From Bacteroidota bacterium (lineage in GTDB: Bacteria > Bacteroidota > Bacteroidia > Bacteroidales > JAGNHN01), in assembly GCA_022710185.1 (NCBI GenBank), contig JAKLHK010000001.1, positions 64,632-128,631 of the forward strand: a DNA stretch of 64,000 nucleotides, given 5' to 3'. Below, in pieces: positions 58,007 to 64,000 of this stretch. Each line of letters begins with the position of its first letter. The first letter of the stretch is position 1. Made by a program: the position numbers and the translations under genes. Under the pieces are notes generated by a model. That model was given only the letters and a program-made list of their open reading frames with translations, ran no database searches and was not told where the DNA came from.

Positions 58007-59151
58007 AAGATAGATGCGGCTTTTCTCAGGGTTTCTTCCGTTTTGGCGAAGCAGAACCTCAGTACCCCGTTATCCACCGCACGCTGGTAGAATGCCGAGC
58101 AGGGTATGGCCGCGATGCCGTGTTCTGTGGTCAGCCAACGCGCGAACTCTTCCTCCGGAAGATCGGAGATGGCCGAGTAGTCCAGGAGCTGGAAATAGGT
58201 TCCAGAGGCCGGGCTGGCCCTGAAGCGGGAATCTTTCAGCAGGTCGAGGAAGAGGTCTCGCTTGGCCTGGTAAAAATCAGGAAGACCCAGGTAGTTCCGT
58301 TCATCCTCCAGAAACTCTGCAATGGCATATTGAACCGCGGTATTGGAGCAGAACACCACAAACTGGTGGACCATTCTGAAGCGGTGCATCAGTTCTTCGG
58401 GTGCAAGGCAATAACCTGTTTTCCATCCGGTGGCATGAAAGGTCTTGCCAAAGGAGCCCATAATGAGGGCCCGTTTGGCCAGTTCAGGATACTGGCAGGC
58501 ACTCTCGTGCGCCAGCCCATCGTAGATAAGGTGTTCGTACACCTCATCGCTGATCACCAGGATATCGGTTCCGGCTACGATGCGCTGCAGCCTGAGCATA
58601 TCTTCCATGGTGAATACCGCTCCGCTGGGGTTGTGCGGGCTGTTCACGATGATCATACGGGTATCTCGGGTCACGTTGCGCTGCACTTCGTCCCAGTCAA
58701 TGGTATAGGCGGGGTGCTGCATACGCACGAAGCGCACCGTACCGCCGCACAGTCTTACGGCAGGGGCATAGCTGTCGTAGGCCGGTTCCAGCACGATCAC
58801 CTGGTCGCCGTCGCGCACAAAGGCAGTGATGGCAGTAAATATCGCCTGGGTTGCCCCGGCCGTCACGGTGATCTCTGACTCCCAGTCGTAGGCAACCTCA
58901 TAGGCAGCCATAACCTTGGAAGCAATGGCCCGGCGCAACTCAGGTACCCCGGGCATGGGGGCATATTGGTTTCTACCCTCCTTCATATACTTATCTACAA
59001 GGCCTATAAGCTCCGGTGATACAGGGAAGTCGGGGAAACCCTGGGCCATGTTCACCGCCTGGTGGCGGGTGGCCAGCTGGGTCATTACTGCAAAAATGGA
59101 AGTAGGGATGCCGGGAAGCTTGTCGGGTATATGTCCTTCGAATGCTTTCAT
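57994..59151 (-). CDS. PLP aminotransferase (methionine/glutamine transaminase type)
   Basis: A 385-residue fold-type I aminotransferase. Lys236 in [15 protein letters not shown] is the PLP lysine. [12 protein letters not shown] (Asn174), [11 protein letters not shown] (Asp202, Tyr205) and LRFCFAK are the other active-site motifs. It resembles E. coli YbdL and glutamine/methionine transaminases. The coupled omega-amidase gene supports a transaminase/omega-amidase pair, in which amide keto acids made from glutamine are hydrolysed to pull the reaction forward. Substrate is inferred. Confidence 0.9.
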   Translation of the reverse strand: MKAFEGHIPDKLPGIPTSIFAVMTQLATRHQAVNMAQGFPDFPVSPELIGLVDKYMKEGRNQYAPMPGVPELRRAIASKVMAAYEVAYDWESEITVTAGATQAIFTAITAFVRDGDQVIVLEPAYDSYAPAVRLCGGTVRFVRMQHPAYTIDWDEVQRNVTRDTRMIIVNSPHNPSGAVFTMEDMLRLQRIVAGTDILVISDEVYEHLIYDGLAHESACQYPELAKRALIMGSFGKTFHATGWKTGYCLAPEELMHRFRMVHQFVVFCSNTAVQYAIAEFLEDERNYLGLPDFYQAKRDLFLDLLKDSRFRASPASGTYFQLLDYSAISDLPEEEFARWLTTEHGIAAIPCSAFYQRAVDNGVLRFCFAKTEETLRKAASILCRI

Positions 59152-59222
59152 GCCCGGAAGTTAATAAGAATTCCACGACCAGAGTCCGGGTGGGCCGGAT
59201 TCCCAGAGGCTGGAATATGCCT

Positions 59223-59230
59223 TATCTTTG
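59223..59230 (+). promoter_or_regulatory. Bacteroidota -7 promoter box TATCTTTG (pgk)
   Basis: Exact match 19 bases before the pgk ATG at 59250. Confidence 0.65.
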
Positions 59231-59249
59231 CCAGGCAATCCAACGTACT

Positions 59250-60440
59250 ATGCATACCATTGACACATACCCATTCCATGGACGACGGGTCCTGGTCCGC
59301 GTTGATTTCAACGTACCGCTCGACGCCGGCATGAACATTACCGACACCACGCGCATTGATGCGGCAGTGCCCACCATCCGCAAAATCATGGCGGAAGGCG
59401 GTTCGCCCATCCTCATGTCGCACCTGGGACGGCCCAAGGAAGGCCCACAGGACAAATACTCCCTGCGTCATCTGCTGCCCTATCTCGGGAAAGTTCTCGG
59501 GGTGGAGGTAAGGTTTGCCCCGGACTGCATTGGGGAAGCGGCTACAAGCCTGGCCGCTGGCCTGAAGCCGGGGGAAGTGCTGCTGCTGGAGAACCTTCGT
59601 TTTTATAAGGAAGAAGAAAAGGGGGACCGGGACTTTGCTGCACGTCTTGCCGCCCTCGGCGATGCGTATATGAACGACGCCTTCGGCACGGCCCACCGCG
59701 CCCATGCCTCCACGGCCATCATCGCCGAATTGTTTCCCACGGATAAGATGTTCGGTTACCTCATGGACCAGGAGCTGAACAATATAGACAAAGTGCTCCA
59801 CGACATCCACCGTCCCTTCACCGCCGTGCTCGGCGGGGCCAAGATCAGCGGTAAGATCGAGATCATCCGCAACCTGCTTGACAAGGCTGACAATATCCTT
59901 ATCGGGGGCGGGATGATGTTCACCTTCCTCAAGGCCCAGGGCAGGTCCGTAGGAAGCTCCCTGGTGGAAGAAGACCTGATCGGGGTGGCCCGGGAAGCCA
60001 TAGAGATGGCCCGGGAAAAGGGGGTGGAGCTGATTATACCGGAGGACTGCATTGCTGCCGACCGTTTCGACAATGAGGCCGAGCGAATGGAAGTAGATTC
60101 CAGCGAAATTCCGGATGGCTGGATGGGCCTGGATATCGGTCCGTTCACCATCGGCACCTTCCGCGATGTCATCATGGAATCCAGGACCATCTTATGGAAC
60201 GGCCCCATGGGGGTGTTCGAGATGGAGCACTTCGCCCATGGTACCGAAGAGATCGCCCTGGCCGTTGCCGATGCCACTGATGAAGGGGCCTTTTCGCTCA
60301 TCGGGGGAGGGGACTCTGTAGCCGCGGTGAACAAATATGACCTGGCCGACCGGGTCAGCTATGTGTCCACCGGAGGGGGTGCCATGCTGGAATACATCGA
60401 AGGCAAGGAACTTCCGGGCGTCAAAGCCATCAAGGCATAG
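59250..60440 (+). CDS. pgk: Phosphoglycerate kinase
   Basis: A 396-residue glycolytic enzyme. [15 protein letters not shown] and [18 protein letters not shown] are the substrate-binding signatures of the N-domain. [24 protein letters not shown] and [13 protein letters not shown] mark the phosphate and nucleotide sites. Length is normal. The frame opens upstream at 59142, but the promoter box fixes 59250 ([14 protein letters not shown]). A weak hairpin (TGCAGG/CCTGCA, 60458-60479) follows. Confidence 0.97.
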   Translation: MHTIDTYPFHGRRVLVRVDFNVPLDAGMNITDTTRIDAAVPTIRKIMAEGGSPILMSHLGRPKEGPQDKYSLRHLLPYLGKVLGVEVRFAPDCIGEAATSLAAGLKPGEVLLLENLRFYKEEEKGDRDFAARLAALGDAYMNDAFGTAHRAHASTAIIAELFPTDKMFGYLMDQELNNIDKVLHDIHRPFTAVLGGAKISGKIEIIRNLLDKADNILIGGGMMFTFLKAQGRSVGSSLVEEDLIGVAREAIEMAREKGVELIIPEDCIAADRFDNEAERMEVDSSEIPDGWMGLDIGPFTIGTFRDVIMESRTILWNGPMGVFEMEHFAHGTEEIALAVADATDEGAFSLIGGGDSVAAVNKYDLADRVSYVSTGGGAMLEYIEGKELPGVKAIKA

Positions 60441-60524
60441 CGCACTGTATCCGGCTTTGCAGGGATCTTACGTCCTGCACCCGTCCCGATCTAAATAAGC
60501 ATTCGATCGCCTGATCCTTGAGGC

Positions 60525-61055
60525 TCAGGGCGCTGTGGGCTCCAGTTCCACGGGTCGGATCGGGATCTCGTCCATACCCAGCCAACCCATCAGCAGGGGA
60601 GCCAGGCGCTCTACGGGGAAATACAGACGGGAACCCTGTCGCTCCTTTTCCGGGATCAGTTTATGAGAAGGGTCTGCAGCGTTGACCAGCAGCATGATGA
60701 CGCTGAGGACCACGGCAACTTTGAGCGTTCCGAAGACGGCTCCCGCGATCTTGTTCAGGAGCCCAAGCATGATCAGGTTCACCATCTTCTCCAGGATGCG
60801 CCCCAGCAGGATCACCACCAACATAACGGCAAGGAAAGTGAGCGAGAAGCTGAGCACGTGCAGTACGCGGGGATCCATGTCCATATAGCCCAGGATGATC
60901 CTGGAGGCGAAACCGGAAAAACGGATGGCGGCGAAGGTGCCGAGCACGAGGGCTACCAGGCTGGCCACCTCGATGATAAGGCCACGGGAAAAACCTTTCC
61001 AGGCCGCCCACAGCAAAGCAGTGATCAATACAAGGTCAGTTACCGTAATGCTCAT
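60525..61055 (-). CDS. CvpA family membrane protein
   Basis: A 176-residue protein with four predicted membrane segments; it starts VTDLVLITALLWAAWKGFSRGLIIEVASLVALVLG, the family signature. E. coli CvpA is needed for colicin V production and, more generally, envelope processes. Here it is the last gene of the mlaE-mlaF-cvpA operon, overlapping mlaF by 4 bases (ATGA). The C-terminal 30 residues are polar (LEPTAP end). Exact role unknown. Confidence 0.85.
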   Translation of the reverse strand: MSITVTDLVLITALLWAAWKGFSRGLIIEVASLVALVLGTFAAIRFSGFASRIILGYMDMDPRVLHVLSFSLTFLAVMLVVILLGRILEKMVNLIMLGLLNKIAGAVFGTLKVAVVLSVIMLLVNAADPSHKLIPEKERQGSRLYFPVERLAPLLMGWLGMDEIPIRPVELEPTAP

Positions 61056-61798
61056 CGCTTCAGTCGCCGGGTGAGTTCTGTGGAAAATACGAAGTCGTTG
61101 ATCTCAGGACTGTCGGTACGCAGGATGCTGCCGCTGTCGCCGGTCCATTTCAGCTCCCCCTGATAGAGGAAGGCGATGTTGTCGCCAATCTCCAGCACAC
61201 TGTTCATATCGTGGGTATTGACCACCGTAGTGATGTTGAACTCGTGCGTGATCTCGTGGATGAGGTTGTCGATAACGTTGGCCGTCTTTGGATCCAGGCC
61301 CGAATTGGGCTCGTCACAAAACAGGTATTTGGGGTTCATGGCAATGGCCCGGGCAATGGCCACACGCTTCTTCATACCCCCGCTGATCTCGGCAGGATAC
61401 AGATGACCGGTGTCCTGAAGGTTTACCCGTTGCAGGCAGAACTGGGCCCTGTCCTTTTTCTCCTCCCTGCTCTGATTGGTGAACATGGTGAGGGGAAAGA
61501 TGACGTTCTCCTCCACGGTCATGGAGTCGAAGAGGGCGCCCCCCTGAAACAGCATGCCGATCTCCTTGCGGACTTCCTTGCGTTGGTTGAATGACATGGC
61601 ACTGAAATCCCGGTCATGAAAAAGGATGCCTCCCCGGTCCACTTCAAACAGTCCAACCAGGCATTTCATCAGTACGGTCTTGCCCGAGCCGCTCTGCCCG
61701 ATGATGAGGTTGGTCTTGCCCGGCTCGAAGCAGAAGCTGACATCCTTCAGTACCTGCTTGTCGCCGAAGGCCTTGGAGATATGCTGCACTTCGATCAT
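61052..61798 (-). CDS. mlaF: MlaF-like ABC transporter ATPase
   Basis: A 248-residue ATPase with Walker A GQSGSGKT (34-41), signature ISGGMKKRVAIARAI and Walker B YLFCDEPNSGLDP. This is the pattern of the MlaF/TtgA-type ATPases that power lipid traffic between inner and outer membrane. It is coupled on both sides by 4-base ATGA overlaps, to mlaE upstream and to cvpA downstream. No MCE-domain gene (mlaD) is in the window. Confidence 0.93.
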   Translation of the reverse strand: MIEVQHISKAFGDKQVLKDVSFCFEPGKTNLIIGQSGSGKTVLMKCLVGLFEVDRGGILFHDRDFSAMSFNQRKEVRKEIGMLFQGGALFDSMTVEENVIFPLTMFTNQSREEKKDRAQFCLQRVNLQDTGHLYPAEISGGMKKRVAIARAIAMNPKYLFCDEPNSGLDPKTANVIDNLIHEITHEFNITTVVNTHDMNSVLEIGDNIAFLYQGELKWTGDSGSILRTDSPEINDFVFSTELTRRLKR

Positions 61799-62535
61799 GA
61801 CAAGAGGATCTGGGTAAGGATGAGGTTGAACACAATGATGGCGATGGAACTGAATACCACAGCCCGGGTGGAGGCCCGGCCCACTTCCAGCGCTCCACCT
61901 TTCATGGTGTATCCGTGGAAACCCGACACCGAGGTGATCAGGAAAGCGAACACTATTGTTTTGGTGAGGGCATAAAACACATCGTACAGGCTGAATTCCA
62001 GCTGCAACCCTTCGATGAAGTGTACCGATGAGCCCAGTCCGGTCATCACCGTGGCGGCCCAGCCCCCGAAAATGGACAGGAACATGCTGATGATCACCAG
62101 AATCGGGTTCAGCAACACCGCGGCTACGATCTTGGGGAAGATAAGGTAGGCGGCAGAGTTCACCCCCATGATCTCCAGGGCATCGATCTGCTCGGTCACC
62201 CGCATGGTGCCGATTTCTGAAGCAACGCGCGATCCTACCTTTCCCGCCAGAAAAAGGCTGATGATGGTAGGCGAAAACTCCAGGATGACGGATTGGCGCG
62301 TAGTAAAGCCCACGGTCCAGTCGGGAATAAGGGGACTGTCGATATTGAAGGCCGTTTGGATGGCAACCACGGCACCCATGAACACCGAGATGATCGCTAC
62401 GATTCCCAGGGAATCTATTCCCAGGTTTTGCCCTTCGATAAAGAACTGGTGCCTGAACACGCTGGATTTCTCGGGCCGGGTGAACACCCTCCGCATCAGG
62501 ATCAGGTAGGCGCCGATGTCACGCAATAGTCCCAT
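61795..62535 (-). CDS. mlaE: MlaE-family ABC permease
   Basis: A 246-residue inner-membrane permease. It has five to six membrane segments, the signature motif SLFLAGKVGSRVASEIGTMRVTEQIDALEIMGVN, and the end region FHGYTMKGGALEVGRASTRAV. It pairs with MlaF to move phospholipids. First gene of mlaE-mlaF-cvpA, with a near-match box (TACCTTAG on the minus strand) just upstream. Confidence 0.93.
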   Translation of the reverse strand: MGLLRDIGAYLILMRRVFTRPEKSSVFRHQFFIEGQNLGIDSLGIVAIISVFMGAVVAIQTAFNIDSPLIPDWTVGFTTRQSVILEFSPTIISLFLAGKVGSRVASEIGTMRVTEQIDALEIMGVNSAAYLIFPKIVAAVLLNPILVIISMFLSIFGGWAATVMTGLGSSVHFIEGLQLEFSLYDVFYALTKTIVFAFLITSVSGFHGYTMKGGALEVGRASTRAVVFSSIAIIVFNLILTQILLS

Positions 62536-62583
62536 TGGAGTTGCTAAGGTAGGGAAAAAGTGGCAGGTCTGCCTTCGGCAGAC

Positions 62584-62630
<47 letters not shown>

Positions 62631-62649
<19 letters not shown>

Positions 62650-62906
62650 GGGAAGATGGCTGGATTCGCTGAAACCAGTGATGTGGCGTGCGATGCATCG
62701 GACCGGAGTGGATGGTGGAGGTATACGGTAGGATAGGGACCAGGTTTTGGCGGGGTATTGAACGACCAGGTCGGGCAGTCACATTTCTTTTTTCTGACGT
62801 GCTTTCTGGGATATTGGCTCTGCTGGCAGGCCGGGGCCATGCAAAGTATGGAGGTCAGGATGAGAAAGACGTGAAGCCTGCGGTTTATCTTACTGAGCAA
62901 ATTCAT
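62631..62906 (-). CDS. Small lipoprotein with CDCP motif
   Basis: A 91-residue frame. MNLLSKINRRLHVFLILTSILCMAPAC looks like a lipoprotein signal peptide with a lipobox ending in Cys at residue 27. Then come basic residues and KKKCDCPTW, a pattern that I associate with small Bacteroidota lipoproteins. The last residues (LATSH) and the stop lie inside the heptamer array at 62584-62649. An exact TACCTTTG box ends five bases before the ATG, which supports a real gene. A second heptamer array covers the region where its -33 element should lie. Function unknown. Confidence 0.6.
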
Positions 62907-62911
62907 GAAGG

Positions 62912-62919
62912 CAAAGGTA
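62912..62919 (-). promoter_or_regulatory. Bacteroidota -7 promoter box TACCTTTG, five bases before the small lipoprotein ATG
   Basis: Exact minus-strand match. The predicted transcript is leaderless or nearly so. The -33 position falls within the heptamer array at 62935-62976. Confidence 0.55.
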
Positions 62920-62934
62920 AGGCGGTTGGATGTT

Positions 62935-62976
62935 CTATGTGCTATGTGCTGTGTGCTATGTGCTGTGTGCTGTGTG
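62935..62976 (+). repeat. Heptanucleotide tandem array (CTRTGTG), six copies
   Basis: CTATGTG, CTATGTG, CTGTGTG, CTATGTG, CTGTGTG and CTGTGTG follow each other without a gap. They lie 15 bases upstream of the -7 box of the small lipoprotein. Confidence 0.85.
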
Positions 62977-63044
62977 CGTCCGGGTATAGACTGTTCCCCA
63001 GGTTCGGGCAGGCTATCCTCTGAGAGTATTAACCGGGGTTTTCC

Positions 63045-63052
63045 TATCTTTG
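63045..63052 (+). promoter_or_regulatory. Bacteroidota -7 promoter box TATCTTTG (manC)
   Basis: Exact match 59 bases before the ATG at 63112. Confidence 0.6.
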
Positions 63053-63111
63053 CGCCCGCCGCATATTATGCGTAATTCAATGATCAGGAAGCATAAAAGC
63101 CTGTCTTCTCA

Positions 63112-64000
63112 ATGAACGAACACTACTATGGCGTGATCATGGCCGGGGGCGTGGGTACCCGGTTCTGGCCCATGAGCCGCAAGGACCATCCCAAGCAGTT
63201 CATCGACATCCTGGGAACCGGGGAGACCCTCATCCAGCAGACGGTACGCCGTTTCCGCGGGATATGCCCGGAGGAGAATATTTTCATCGTCACCAATGCC
63301 GACTATACTGATCTGGTGCGAAAGCAGCTCCCGGGGATTCGGCCGCAGAATATCCTGAGTGAGCCCTCGCGCCGGAACACCGCGCCTTGCATTGCCTATG
63401 CCACACATAAGATAGGCGCCATGGATCCTGATGCGGTACTCGTGGTTGCACCCTCCGATCATATCATACTGAAGGAGGACGAATTCCGGAACGATATCCT
63501 TGCCGGCCTGAGGGCCGCTGAAGAAAATGAATGGCTGCTTACCCTCGGCATACGCCCCAGTCGTCCGGACACCGGCTACGGCTATATCCAATTCGATGAA
63601 AAAAACGCCTGGAATAAGGACCATCGCGTAGCTAAAGTGGTGACATTCACAGAGAAACCTCAGCTTGAGATGGCAAGGTCCTTCCTGGCCAGCGGAGATT
63701 TCCTCTGGAACTCGGGCATCTTCATCTGGTCACTGAGAAGTGTCCAGAAAGCGTTCAAGGCACATCTCCCGGAACTCTATCAACTCTTCAGTAAAGGACA
63801 ACACCTTTTCAACACCCCTGATGAACAGGCATTCATCGTCAATGCCTATACAGTATGCAAGAGCATCAGTATCGATTACGGAGTGATGGAAAAGGCCGAT
63901 AACGTGCATGTGATCGCTGCCGACTTTGGTTGGTCCGATCTGGGCACCTGGGGCTCGCTGTACGATACCCAAGTCAAGGACGAGAAAGGGAACTCCATCG
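63112..64000 (+). CDS. manC: Mannose-1-phosphate guanylyltransferase (3' truncated)
   Basis: The first 296 residues of an enzyme that makes GDP-mannose. The nucleotide-binding signature is GVIMAGGVGTRFWPMSRKDHPKQF near the start. VAPSDHII, FTEKP and DFLWNSGIFIW are the catalytic and sugar-binding motifs, and SIDYGVMEKADNVHVI lies near the right edge. The gene runs past the window end. GDP-mannose feeds polysaccharide and possibly protein O-mannose glycans. The start follows the box at 63045. Confidence 0.95.
   Translation, partial: MNEHYYGVIMAGGVGTRFWPMSRKDHPKQFIDILGTGETLIQQTVRRFRGICPEENIFIVTNADYTDLVRKQLPGIRPQNILSEPSRRNTAPCIAYATHKIGAMDPDAVLVVAPSDHIILKEDEFRNDILAGLRAAEENEWLLTLGIRPSRPDTGYGYIQFDEKNAWNKDHRVAKVVTFTEKPQLEMARSFLASGDFLWNSGIFIWSLRSVQKAFKAHLPELYQLFSKGQHLFNTPDEQAFIVNAYTVCKSISIDYGVMEKADNVHVIAADFGWSDLGTWGSLYDTQVKDEKGNSI

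Overview
The window is about 64 kb of chromosomal DNA from a member of the Bacteroidota, most likely class Bacteroidia and fairly GC-rich by eye. The evidence is direct. There are type IX secretion (T9SS) and gliding genes (gldE, gldD, porZ), T9SS C-terminal sorting domains on four proteins, a DUF2723 glycosyltransferase, and the long insertion-bearing form of IspG. At least 21 genes are preceded by an exact TAnnTTTG box, the -7 promoter element of this phylum, and Shine-Dalgarno sequences are largely missing. I see no phage, insertion sequence, CRISPR array or rRNA. One tRNA (Gln-UUG) is present.

Layout. 1-503: end of an unrecognised gene. 696-10379: two tandem, clearly duplicated gingipain-like C25 proteases. 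10464-15820: a HerA/DUF853 ATPase, then on the minus strand an Omp85-like barrel, a sodium:solute symporter and a TPR protein. 15939-21888: lysS, a di-iron repair protein (RIC) and a large DUF2723 membrane glycosyltransferase. 22103-27098: tRNA-Gln, rimP, nusA, infB. 27099-27542: a gene-free gap holding repeats. 27543-30788: the nadD/gmk/yicC operon and a divergent phospholipase-D/cardiolipin-synthase gene. 30854-36577 (minus): trkH with a kinase-less HAMP protein, hflX, rng, a 29-residue basic protein and HU. 36713-44969 (plus): mutY, ssb, gldE, gldD, porZ, recO and a DAHP synthase/chorismate mutase fusion. 44972-50119: corA, a secreted beta-propeller protein, a leucine-rich-repeat protein and ispG. 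50110-57131 (minus): a lipid kinase, two LPS-type glycosyltransferases, a MATE pump and a trkH-trkA pair. 57218-62535: an omega-amidase/aminotransferase pair, pgk and a mlaE-mlaF-cvpA operon. 62536-64000: heptanucleotide repeats around a small lipoprotein gene, then the start of manC.

The genes fall into a few working groups. These are secretion and cell surface (T9SS proteases, PorZ, GldD/E, glycosyltransferases, Mla, ManC), the translation and RNA core (tRNA, rimP, nusA, infB, lysS, rng, yicC, hflX), cation transport (two TrkH, TrkA, CorA) and central metabolism (pgk, ispG, DAHP synthase, nadD, gmk).

Most of the window is ordinary core genome. The points most worth a second look are: promoter boxes so close to start codons that several mRNAs should be leaderless; heptamer arrays overlapping the promoter of a small lipoprotein; a 44-nt dispersed intergenic repeat in opposite orientations; a palindrome over the -33 region of the RIC gene; the kinase-less HAMP protein beside trkH; and a dockerin-like module in the second protease.
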